Positions 17,896 through 25,301 of a stretch of DNA of 64,000 nucleotides are shown piece by piece. Position 1 is the first letter of the stretch. Each line of letters opens with the position of its first letter. The translations under genes were made by a program, and so were the position numbers. The notes beneath the pieces are model-generated. The model was not told the DNA's origin, did no database searches, and saw only the letters and a list, made by a program, of their open reading frames with translations. The DNA is taken from contig NZ_JAHZIJ010000003.1 of assembly GCF_019443105.1 (NCBI RefSeq), positions 248,001 through 312,000 of the forward strand, read 5' to 3'. The stretch is from Paenibacillus oenotherae. GTDB taxonomy: Bacteria; Bacillota; Bacilli; Paenibacillales; Paenibacillaceae.

Positions 17896-18150
17896 ATGTT
17901 CTCGCAGGACCATATTAAGGGTGGAATCATGAAATTAGGGAACAACAGGGAATCTATCTTTAATAGTGTAACTGGGAAAATTGGCTCTATCGATCCGAAA
18001 AAAATCCAACAAGGATCGAATCAAATGCATACAAGCATTAATGGTTATGATGTCACAATAAGATTTTATGCAGATGCGAATGGTACAATAATAAATGTTG
18101 ACGCATTTATGGGAACAGCTACACGAGTAATTGGTAACCTAATTAATTAG
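17896..18150 (+). CDS. Orphan RHS C-terminal module 3 (bacterial toxin 35-like)
   Basis: The readable tip starts SHMFSQDHIKGGIMKLG and ends VTIRFYADANGTIINVDAF then GTATRVIGNLIN. The pattern HxFS.DH..GGIM..G with a closing RVIGN.IN is how I remember the polymorphic toxin type 35 family; this needs a profile search. The toxin frame is +1 to the preceding RHS fragment, so the fusion is out of frame and only internal starts (ATG 17896 or ATG 17929 behind GGGTGG) remain. Probably silent. Confidence 0.6.
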   Translation: MFSQDHIKGGIMKLGNNRESIFNSVTGKIGSIDPKKIQQGSNQMHTSINGYDVTIRFYADANGTIINVDAFMGTATRVIGNLIN

Positions 18151-18164
18151 AAAAGGGTGATGCA

Positions 18165-18827
18165 ATGAATGACTTAACCCTTAAAGGCACTGTTTTGCAA
18201 TTAGTTGAAACACCTAACGAGTTCACACTTGAAAAAGCTGAAGAGTTACTATTGGATTATCTTAAAAAAACTCCTGAAGATATTGATGCTTGGGCGAGGT
18301 TGGTCATACTTGAAACATTGCCTCCACTAGGGGACTATGCAAGAGCAGTATCATTATTGGAATCAGCACTCAGCAAGCATAAAGATAACCCCTTATTCAC
18401 AATATTGTTATCTTTCTTCTCTGAATGGTATCTTGGAGGGATGAATGAAAAGCAATTAGTAAATTTATTAGAAGTAAAGAAGATGTCTGATAGTTCAACG
18501 AATGCGATTATCTTATATCTACTCGCATGGCACTATAAGCCCACTGATTCAAGAAAGTTTATTGATCTGTTAAATGAATCAATAAACATATGCAATCAAC
18601 ATGTGAAAAACTTTGTTGATTTAGGACAATACTATTTACATCAAGGAAAGACTAAGTTAGGTAAACAATTAGTTGAACAGGGGCTAGCAAACGTCAAATT
18701 AGTTTATAAGGAAGACGAAAATATCAAAGACTACGATGCACTTGACGTAACGAGATTTATTAACGAACGAATCACTGGAACGTTTATAACCGAAGGTACG
18801 TATCATTCGATTACACAGTTGCTGTAA
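18165..18827 (+). CDS. TPR-like immunity protein for module 3
   Basis: A 220-aa all-helical protein with TPR-like pairs (DIDAWARLVILE, GDYARAVSLLESAL, FVDLGQYYLHQGKTKLGKQLVEQGL). It starts 14 bases after module 3 with AAAAGGGTGATG before ATG and is followed by a terminator. Small TPR or helical-repeat proteins are frequent immunity partners, and the pairing is conserved in position here. Confidence 0.65.
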   Translation: MNDLTLKGTVLQLVETPNEFTLEKAEELLLDYLKKTPEDIDAWARLVILETLPPLGDYARAVSLLESALSKHKDNPLFTILLSFFSEWYLGGMNEKQLVNLLEVKKMSDSSTNAIILYLLAWHYKPTDSRKFIDLLNESINICNQHVKNFVDLGQYYLHQGKTKLGKQLVEQGLANVKLVYKEDENIKDYDALDVTRFINERITGTFITEGTYHSITQLL

Positions 18828-18838
18828 AATTCTATGAA

Positions 18839-18878
18839 AAGACCAAGTGAAGATAATTCTCGCTTGGTCTTTCTTTTA
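18839..18878 (+). terminator. Rho-independent terminator
   Basis: AAGACCAAG (18839-18847) pairs with CTTGGTCTT (18863-18871), with TCTTTT behind. It ends cassette 3. Confidence 0.85.
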
Positions 18879-18930
18879 CCCCCACCCAGTGCCGAATGAA
18901 TCGGTCGGTAAGTCCCGAAAGAACCTTGGG

Positions 18931-19300
18931 ATGGACTGTTGTATGAGAGAAGTGAAGGAGGCAAGACAACTCGGTACTATTATGACGGAGCTGAAGTTAT
19001 TGCAGAGGCCGAAGTAAATGGCGGAACAGCAGTACTCAAAAATCGATTTATTCGAGAGGCAAAGGACTCATTACGAAAGAAGATAGTAAGGGACTTAAAG
19101 GATACTATTTATTCAACGGTCACGGTGATGTTGTCGAAATCCGAGACAAGGTTTTTGTCGGAATCGCGAGACTTAACAATTATCGTTTCGATATATGAGG
19201 CAACCTGCTTGAGAAACAGGAGGTATCCTTTCCTGTATTCGGGATAAATGTGGGACTCTACGGCAGCGTTGCAATATCTGCGAGTCAGATGAGTGGCAAT
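18931..19300 (+). pseudogene. Decayed RHS-core copy (fragment 4) with toxin-tip relics
   Basis: Corresponds to about 12296-12660 of the intact RHS gene (YERSEGGKTTRYYYDGAEVIAEAEVN onward, through FVGS..LNKYRYDIWGN and PFLYSGEMWD) but carries many substitutions, frameshifts and stops (for example TGA in place of TGG in the IWGN box). Downstream to ~19451 a short in-frame piece (SGVDSALQSIARISNRPGS) ends at TAA and may be the last of a toxin tip. This is the oldest scar in the array. Confidence 0.8.
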
Positions 19301-19468
19301 TGACGAACCCGCTGAGTCAGCAGGTTATTGTGAAATTTGAGACAAAAATCAATTATTTACAACCATTGATTCAGGTGTAGACAGCGCATTGCAATCAATA
19401 GCTAGAATAAGTAATAGACCTGGATCTTTTGAAGTACTGAATGCAGTATAAGTAGGATTTAAAAAAGA

Positions 19469-20143
19469 ATGGTGGAATCCGCTAACATGGTTCAATTAAA
19501 GGTTTCAAATCTAACTACCATTACTGACCCTAAACTCAGCAACTATGGACAAATGCGTGATCTGTGCCACGATTTTAGCTATACTTTCTCGAGTGGGAGG
19601 GCTTATGGAATTATTTGTGAATGTGGTGCAGGAGGATGGGGGCTCTCGTATGCTTTAAGCGGGAGAGGAGTAGTTATTGATGGCCAAGTTCAATTAGACG
19701 ACAAACCTCTCGATCAGAAAACGTTACAACGAGTTGCTTGCTATGTTGGCGAAGAAGAGCGGACACGGGGGCTGCTAGGTTGGTATCGTTCAATTTCCGT
19801 GAAGAAACAAATTATAAAAGGATTGAGTGACTCGAATGTCTCGTTGTCATACGATCAGATTATTCACAATTTCGGTCTTACCCCAGAAAGAATAAATCAT
19901 AAATTTGCCGGCATCGGCAATGAAAGATGGAATGCGTCAGCGGCGATTGGAATGGCACGCGGAAGTATTTTGTATTGTTTCCCATGGCTTAATTCAGATT
20001 TTATTACCAGGTTAAGACCAAGAATTGAAGCAATCGTGAGAGAAGCGAAAAAACAGGATGGTATTGTTCTTATTCCTACATGCAGAAGAGAGGGTATCCA
20101 CGATATAGTGGATGAATTTGTGGAAATAAAGAAATGTCTGTGA
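19469..20143 (+). CDS. ABC-ATPase-like protein lacking catalytic residues, putative immunity
   Basis: A 224-aa soluble protein laid out like an ABC nucleotide-binding domain. A Walker A-like loop ECGAGGWGLS (~residue 50) has Leu where the Lys of GxGKS should be. Then come a beta segment VVIDGQVQLDDKPL (like the usual I.I.G..) and CYVGEEERTRGLLGWYRSISVKKQI at the Q-loop place. A signature-like stretch GNERWNASAAIGMARG is followed by ILYCFPWLNSD where Walker B/DEP is expected, with no acidic pair. ATP hydrolysis by the normal mechanism is therefore unlikely. It has no membrane partner; it stands alone behind a decayed RHS core with its own terminator. It could be an immunity or decoy protein. 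Confidence 0.6.
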   Translation: MVESANMVQLKVSNLTTITDPKLSNYGQMRDLCHDFSYTFSSGRAYGIICECGAGGWGLSYALSGRGVVIDGQVQLDDKPLDQKTLQRVACYVGEEERTRGLLGWYRSISVKKQIIKGLSDSNVSLSYDQIIHNFGLTPERINHKFAGIGNERWNASAAIGMARGSILYCFPWLNSDFITRLRPRIEAIVREAKKQDGIVLIPTCRREGIHDIVDEFVEIKKCL

Positions 20144-20180
20144 CATGTAGTATTCCGATAGTAAATGTATGAAATACTAA

Positions 20181-20209
20181 AGGTCTCGCTTTCCGGCGAG
20201 GCCTTTTTC
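20181..20209 (+). terminator. Rho-independent terminator
   Basis: AGGTCTCGC pairs with GCGAGGCCT (one G-U pair), followed by TTTTC. It ends the ABC-like gene. Confidence 0.8.
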
Positions 20210-20541
20210 ACATACCGCGAACAAGGTGCTTGTTACGCCTAGCCTTAGCCTGACCGAGCCTCACCAGCTTGTAGGTAGTGATAAAACACCACATCTTTCT
20301 TTATCCGAGAGGATATTTATGAGAAAGTTAGATGATATTGCTCTTCCTTCTTTATAATATTGGGGTGGAAGTTATATAAGAAAATATACACTTATATTAG
20401 GGCCTGTACGCAAACTGTACTGATAGAAATTAGGTGAAATAAAGGACATGAGACACGATAGGGAAGAAATAGCGGTCACGTTGTAAATGTAGGAGGAGCA
20501 AACAACAGGAATGATTAAATCCCTTAATACAGGAGATTTAG
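20210..20541. other. Non-coding cassette boundary
   Basis: Contains CGCCTAGCC at ~20236 and the boundary repeat copy 2 at 20297-20347 (TCCGAGAGGATATTTATGAG and following bases, compare 15224-15272). No gene is seen, apart from a 12-codon frame from ATG 20511 (with AGGAGGAG upstream) that stops at 20547. Confidence 0.5.
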
Positions 20542-20915
20542 ATGGATAAAATACATGCAATAAACGACATTTTGAGGGAATCGACGACTATCGTTACACA
20601 GGGGACAGTTACACTTTTAAACGATATATTCTCAAGCTTATCGAATTTCGAGCAGGTCTCACTTTTCATAGTAAGGCTGTTTCGAAGGAAATGTTTATTT
20701 ATAAATGCAGACGGGCTGTCTCTAACGAAGAAGTATTAGACAAAGAAGAAGTCGCACAATTATTAAACTACAGAGCTTTCTACTTACTCCATATTGCTCT
20801 AGAAAAGAAGTTAATCTCAACAGAGGGTCTAGGCCCACTAGTCGTTATTCCGGAAAAAGGGTCACAGGACTATAGAGCGAAAAAAACGTTGTATGAACAG
20901 GCCTTAAAGTATTAG
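20542..20915 (+). pseudogene. Immunity-like gene broken by a one-base frameshift
   Basis: ATG 20542 has AGGAG 7 bases upstream and reads MDKIHAINDI, then leaves frame. From there the +2 register is open to 20915 and reads FEGIDDYRYTGDSY, then FKRYILKLIEFRAG, MFIYKCRRAVSNEEVL and LLNYRAFYLLHIALEKKL, clearly protein-like. Adding one T to the four-T run at 20570-20573 gives DIFEGIDD and restores a ~124-aa protein. Either a real inactivating slip, a phase-variable tract, or a sequencing error. Probably an immunity protein by size and location. Confidence 0.75.
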
Positions 20916-21028
20916 CGATGAAAGCATCTGCCTACTTTTGATCACTCGGAAGTGTGTACTTTAGAAAGACCATTCATGCGTGTTGAACATGTGAGTGCGA
21001 GAGTTCATCTTATGAGGCGGGAAATAAA

Positions 21029-21511
21029 TTGAGCTTAAAAAATAAAAAAATGGCAATAGCCACTGCTTTGTCGCTGCTGCTGCTGTTAGCTCTAGTTACG
21101 GTAGTGATAGTCATATTCATGAAGCCTGTTTTTTATCCCACTGTAGAAAAGAGCATGACTAGAACGGACATTGAACCAATCATGAATCGGTTTCCCCGAT
21201 TAGAGAAAGTCGAGAAAGCTGTTTGGCAAGTGGATAGGATCGGAGAATCCCATTTTGGCCCAAGTTCGTATAGAATGAAGGGGTACATATTTCTAAGCGA
21301 GCAAATGATCAAACAACTCGAAAATTCGTATGAGTGGGTGGAAGTTTCGAATTGGAAGCCATCAATTCATTTAACTCTGTCTCAGGTGAATGCGCATCAT
21401 TGGACATATAGTGAGGAATTTAATGATTATGTTGTACCCAATAATTATATTGGGAAATTTTATTGGGATTCGAACAATAAATTGTTTTATTTTGAAGTGG
21501 ACAATGATTGA
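21029..21511 (+). CDS. Membrane-anchored hypothetical protein
   Basis: A 160-aa protein with one N-terminal transmembrane segment (residues ~10-32, ALSLLLLLALVTVVIVIF) and an extracytoplasmic domain ending KFYWDSNNKLFYFEVDND. Start TTG 21029 behind GAGGCGGG; ATG 21050 is an alternative. Domain not recognised. In this island a membrane-anchored immunity protein is possible; no direct evidence. Confidence 0.55.
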   Translation: MSLKNKKMAIATALSLLLLLALVTVVIVIFMKPVFYPTVEKSMTRTDIEPIMNRFPRLEKVEKAVWQVDRIGESHFGPSSYRMKGYIFLSEQMIKQLENSYEWVEVSNWKPSIHLTLSQVNAHHWTYSEEFNDYVVPNNYIGKFYWDSNNKLFYFEVDND

Positions 21512-21704
21512 CTCGGCCATAGCAGGCCGACAATTAAAGGAACTTTCATTCAAAAAAGACTCTCTAGTGGGATCTAGAAGCCATTTTGTAAATGTCACAT
21601 TAGATAAAAGTGTTAAAAAGGATACTTTATATGTATACACAATTGATAAAACGCCTATTTATCTCGACGAAAGATATGAGAATGGTGGAATCGTATACGA
21701 ATAA
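21504..21704 (+). CDS. Short hypothetical frame overlapping the previous gene
   Basis: Begins ATG 21504, overlapping the previous stop by 8 bases, and encodes ~66 residues (SLVGSRSHFVNVTLDK, DTLYVYTIDKTPIYLDERYE) that look like a beta-rich domain end. It has no good ribosome binding site. It may be translationally coupled, or the displaced 3' part of another gene after a frameshift. Confidence 0.35.
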   Translation: MIDSAIAGRQLKELSFKKDSLVGSRSHFVNVTLDKSVKKDTLYVYTIDKTPIYLDERYENGGIVYE

Positions 21705-21754
21705 TGCTATCGGGAATTCATAAATCGAATTACACGTGAAGGGGGATGTGGAGT

Positions 21755-22069
21755 TTGAATGAAGAAAAGTTATCTCAAATTGAAAGTGAAATCGAGCCAC
21801 TGATTAAACGAATCGTGTTGGATCTTCGACCAGAGAAAATAATAAATCCTGGCACGTTCAAGGAGCTTCATGAAAAGCTGGACGCATACAGGCTGCTGAT
21901 TGAAGGGCAGTCACATATTCCTCGTTCATTTGCCGGAAAAGTATTTTACTTATTTAACACGCTAATCATCGAAGCCAGCTATAAAAATTATGATGCTGCA
22001 ATAATGGATGAAGTGTTTAAATTACAACCCTATTTGTATCCTGTTTTCGATGAAAATCTCTGTCTCTAA
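21755..22069 (+). CDS. Small helical hypothetical protein, immunity-like
   Basis: A 104-aa soluble helical protein (KLSQIESEIEPLIKRIVLDL, ASYKNYDAAIMDEVFKLQPYL). TTG 21755 is preferred because GGGGG lies 9 bases upstream; ATG 21746 would touch that site. Last gene of the AT-rich island, with a terminator after it. Function unknown. Confidence 0.5.
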   Translation: MNEEKLSQIESEIEPLIKRIVLDLRPEKIINPGTFKELHEKLDAYRLLIEGQSHIPRSFAGKVFYLFNTLIIEASYKNYDAAIMDEVFKLQPYLYPVFDENLCL

Positions 22070-22078
22070 ATGATTTGA

Positions 22079-22122
22079 AAAGGCGGCCGAACAGGAATAA
22101 CCTGCTCAGCCGCCTTCTTCAT
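22079..22122. terminator. Terminator between converging genes
   Basis: AAGGCGGC pairs with GCCGCCTT, with an inner CAGG/CCTG stem and TTCTT after it. The arms also have AAAA on the left, so it can serve both converging genes. Confidence 0.75.
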
Positions 22123-22132
22123 AACAGCCTGC

Positions 22133-22894
22133 TTATGTCGCTGTATACGTCGCGCCGTAGTTGTCATCCACATAGGTGCTGCCGCCTACAGTGTACTCAA
22201 TCTTGAACTTGACTGTGCTGCCGCTAGGCACGGTGAACGAATAGTTCCAGTGCTCGGCCGTACCGAAATTGTTGGCCGCTCCGGTATAGGAGGCAAAGCC
22301 GGTTTGCGTCGTCGACCAGTTGTTAGTGGTATAGAGGATTTTTACGGTCTTGGCAAAAGCAATATTTTTGACAATAACGCTGCCATTGAAATTAGTGCTG
22401 CTTGTCACCTGTCCGTAGTTGCTCAGCACATTCCGTGCGCTCAGAATGGTGGAGCTAGGTCCGAAGCTGTACGGCTCATTGTAGTAATCGGAACCGCCAT
22501 TATTGTCATAGTATGTCGACCCCGATACGTTATACTCAAGGTAAAACTTAATGAAGCTCAGACCGTACAATTCCGGGTTGGTGTTGTTAAGGGAGCTTGT
22601 CGAAACGGCGAAATCCCATCTCTCATAAGAGCCGCTTGTCGGGCCGACATAGCTTGCGTTCTTTGAATACCAGTTTGTGTTATCTGTTGTATAATGGACG
22701 GTCACTGTCTTGGTAGGGGCAATATTCTGAACTTCGATCTGTCCGCTGAATCCGACGTAACCATACGGGCCAAGGTACAGGTTGGATTGAATGAGTCTCA
22801 CTTCTCCGGCCGCGAATGCGGACCCCGCAAAAGCTACTCCCATGATCAATGTGAGCATAACGAAACCGGTCAATATTTTTTGAATGGATTTCAT
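22133..22894 (-). CDS. Secreted tandem CBM21-like carbohydrate-binding protein
   Basis: A 253-aa exported protein with a signal peptide ending AGSAFAAGE. It has two repeats of a CBM21/CBM53-like starch-binding fold: first VQNIAPTKTVTVHYTTDNTNW then FYLEYNVSGSTYYDNNGGSDYY; second VKNIAFAKTVKILYTTNNW then FKIEYTVGGSTYVDDNYGATY. There is no catalytic domain, so it probably acts as a binding or anchoring protein at the surface. AGGAGAGG precedes ATG. Codon use returns to the GC-richer norm of the chromosome. Confidence 0.8.
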   Translation of the reverse strand: MKSIQKILTGFVMLTLIMGVAFAGSAFAAGEVRLIQSNLYLGPYGYVGFSGQIEVQNIAPTKTVTVHYTTDNTNWYSKNASYVGPTSGSYERWDFAVSTSSLNNTNPELYGLSFIKFYLEYNVSGSTYYDNNGGSDYYNEPYSFGPSSTILSARNVLSNYGQVTSSTNFNGSVIVKNIAFAKTVKILYTTNNWSTTQTGFASYTGAANNFGTAEHWNYSFTVPSGSTVKFKIEYTVGGSTYVDDNYGATYTAT

Positions 22895-23330
22895 GTCATA
22901 ATCCTCTCCTCTTCTCAGATAATGGATTACTCAACAAATCTTTGATTCATGAATCCGGCTCTTCTACTGCGCCGTCCCTCTGAAGGGCTCAGCTAATTCA
23001 GATGATCGCTACTGACAGCATCCTTTCTCAAGTAAGATAGGTACAGTAAGTCATCATTCCTCCTTCCTTTCATTTATTGCTATAACGCAAGTAAGGAAAC
23101 TTTTGTATCCCAAATCGTCTCCTGCTTTCAATATACATTCGCCAACCGAAGGTGTAAATAGTAGGTAAGAAGCATAATTATATATAAATATACTCAATAA
23201 ATGTTAATTTAAAAAAGGGAGTATACTCCCAAGAAGACTGGTGAAAAAGTCACAATGTACGGCTGGGAAGAACACTTCCTCTCGCTTGTTTGCCGCGAAT
23301 CTCCCTTTCAATGATATGCTCCTATCTTTT
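22895..23330. other. Intergenic region between divergent secreted genes
   Basis: No gene seen. AT-rich between 23130 and 23230 (TATATATAAATATACTC around 23178), a likely promoter zone for one or both divergent genes. Confidence 0.4.
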
Positions 23331-23339
23331 TGCTATAAT
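23331..23339 (+). promoter_or_regulatory. Extended -10 promoter
   Basis: TGCTATAAT lies 41 bases before ATG 23381, with no matching -35 box. The same TGn-TATAAT architecture is seen at 339. Confidence 0.55.
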
Positions 23340-23380
23340 AGGGATCAGTCTATCAAACTATGAAATTACAAGGAGATACA

Positions 23381-24649
23381 ATGGGACAGATTCGGGGAAA
23401 AGCAGCAATGTTGTTGTTGGCGGGACTATTGGCGGTTGGCGGTATTGGAGAGGGCAGCGCGCGAGCGGCAACGGTGAAATCGAAGCCGGTGACGATTGTG
23501 CTGGATCAAGTCGCACTGCCTCTGGACAGCGAGCCTAAGGTTGCTGGGGGAGTAACGCTGGTACCGTTCCGCGGCATTGCTGAAGCGCTTGGCGTGACTG
23601 TCGTATGGGATGCCAAAGGTAAAACGGTTCAGGCGGCAGGCCCTGATGGCCGGGGCGGCACGGCAGATGTTAGGCTGCGCATCGGCAGCAAGAAGGCGAC
23701 TGTTAACGGCACGGAAATCGCGCTTGCCGGAGCGCCCGTTATGCAGCAGGGAAGGGTGCTTATCCCGCTTGCTTTCTTCGGCAGGCAGTTCGGCGCGAAT
23801 GTAAGCTGGGACGGTGCGAGCCGCACTGTCGTCATCGTCTCACCCCAGAGAGAGATGGAACTGCTGGGCTTCTACGCGCTTAGTTCCTTCGACCAGCGTG
23901 CATGGATTCCATCCTTTAATGAGGTAGCCTTCGGCTGGAGCCGCATTGATGAGAATGGGGAATGGACGACCGGTGGAAAGGAATATAAGTGGCCGCAAGC
24001 AGCGGGAGACATTACGCCCGAGGCTCTCATCCAAGGAGCTGCCGCGGACAGCGCGAAGCCTTTCCTGATGGTCTATGCCGTTGACGGCAAAGGGGAGTTG
24101 TCCAAGATGCTGAGCACGCCTGCGCTTCGCGACCGCTCGATCGAATCGATCGTGAACACGGTGAAGGACAAAGGGTTTCAGGGTGTTGTCCTTGATTACG
24201 AGGGATTGGGCTGGAAGGACGCACCGGAGACACCGCGCAGGCTGCTGAATGAATATACGGCGCTGCTCGATAAGGGGCTGCCGGACGGTGTTAAGCTGTC
24301 GCTTGCCGTTCCGCCCCCTAACGGATCTTACCGGGGCTACGATTATGCTTCGCTTGCCCGTACAGCGGATCATCTCGTTCTGATGGCCTATGATTATACA
24401 AGAGACGGCAGCCCGGAGCCGAATGCCAAGGTGGATGAAGCGATCCGGATGACGCTGAAGCAGGGCGTGCCCAAGGATAAGCTGATGCTCGGCATTTCGA
24501 TAGATAGTGAGACCGAGCGTACAGTAACTGCCAAGCTGGGTCTCGCCAAACGCTATGATTTGAGGGGAGCAGCCTTCTGGCGGCTCGGCATCTACACGGA
24601 TGCGGAGCGTCAGGCAATCGCGGAGAGCGTCTCTCGGGCAGGCGGTTGA
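23381..24649 (+). CDS. Secreted GH18-like glycosidase with copper-amine-oxidase-N domain
   Basis: A 422-aa protein: signal peptide (ending SARAATVK), then a copper amine oxidase N-terminal-type domain at ~residues 35-150 (LVPFRGIAEALGVTVVWD and VLIPLAFFGRQFGANVSWD halves). A GH18-like barrel follows, with GVVLDYEGLGW at the catalytic strand (Asp and Glu as expected), LSLAVPPPNG and LVLMAYDYTRDGS. This resembles spore- or wall-associated YaaH/YdhD-type hydrolases acting on N-acetylglucosamine polymers. AAGGAG sits 5 bases before ATG 23381. Confidence 0.88.
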   Translation: MGQIRGKAAMLLLAGLLAVGGIGEGSARAATVKSKPVTIVLDQVALPLDSEPKVAGGVTLVPFRGIAEALGVTVVWDAKGKTVQAAGPDGRGGTADVRLRIGSKKATVNGTEIALAGAPVMQQGRVLIPLAFFGRQFGANVSWDGASRTVVIVSPQREMELLGFYALSSFDQRAWIPSFNEVAFGWSRIDENGEWTTGGKEYKWPQAAGDITPEALIQGAAADSAKPFLMVYAVDGKGELSKMLSTPALRDRSIESIVNTVKDKGFQGVVLDYEGLGWKDAPETPRRLLNEYTALLDKGLPDGVKLSLAVPPPNGSYRGYDYASLARTADHLVLMAYDYTRDGSPEPNAKVDEAIRMTLKQGVPKDKLMLGISIDSETERTVTAKLGLAKRYDLRGAAFWRLGIYTDAERQAIAESVSRAGG

Positions 24650-24681
24650 TTTTCCCTTAGGAAAGAGGAAAGGGGATTGCT

Positions 24682-24726
24682 ATGGCTAATATTGAAGTGC
24701 GAACAATCGGGCCCGATGATGCGTAG
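24682..24726 (+). pseudogene. Start of an acetyltransferase-like gene, cut after 14 codons
   Basis: AAAGGGG precedes ATG 24682, which reads MANIEVRTIGPDDA and stops at TAG. The IEVRTIGPDDA pattern is typical of the first strand of GNAT acetyltransferases. Nothing downstream continues the fold, so this is a deletion relic next to an intergenic repeat. Confidence 0.4.
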
Positions 24727-24846
24727 CCTTAACACTTATTTTGACCAGGAGTTAATGAAATATATTTTATGAACAACGCGTCTGTCCAGAAAGTCCTTGT
24801 TGGCAATCTCAACTCCTACTCGATCATCAGACTGTTGACATACTCG

Positions 24847-25160
24847 TCGCCAGAGGACGAGATCCGTCATTCAAACGCCGAGACAAACGAGATGCGAGAG
24901 CGAAATGCGAGCTAGGCGAAACATGCGAAACAGCAGTTTTTTGCTCGATTCTGACCCTATGAAGGTGAAATGCCTGCCAGAGGGCAGGTTTTTCACCTTA
25001 GTTTCCCCTTATCGGCCGATTTTTCCCTAAATTCATGCATAATCGCAGGAATGTCCCCATTATGGCGTCTAATAACCGAAATTCATGCACATTCGCAGGC
25101 TTCTTACTCCATCACGTTGCCTTCAAACCACACTTGGGGAGGGTGAAAGGCACGAGCTCT
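24847..25160 (+). repeat. Three-hairpin dispersed element, copy A
   Basis: About 310 bp that recurs in inverted orientation at 42565-42890; the core 24982-25130 is nearly identical. It holds three spaced hairpins or half-hairpins: CCTGCCAGAGGGCAGG (24973), ATGCATAATCGCAGG (25035) and ATGCACATTCGCAGG (25085). More distant copies lie at 38.1 and 48.2 kb. No credible gene is encoded. Confidence 0.85.
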
Positions 25161-25221
25161 TGGTTCGGCGGTTGAGTTGCTTGATGTTTTCAGCGCCCCA
25201 CTACGCTAAGTCCCATATCCA

Positions 25222-25268
25222 ACGAAAAAGATGCTTCCAATCCCGCTTTTAGTGGTTTTGGAGGCATC
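25222..25268 (-). terminator. Terminator of the cyd operon, shared-sequence type
   Basis: On the minus strand GATGCCTCCAA pairs with TTGGAAGCATC around an inner CCACT...AGCGGG stem, followed by TTTTT. It lies 34 bases after the cydC stop. Its inner sequence is similar to the terminator at 43073-43118. Confidence 0.8.
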
Positions 25269-25301
25269 CCTTCACATCATTTGGGACTGAATTATTGGAG
25301 A

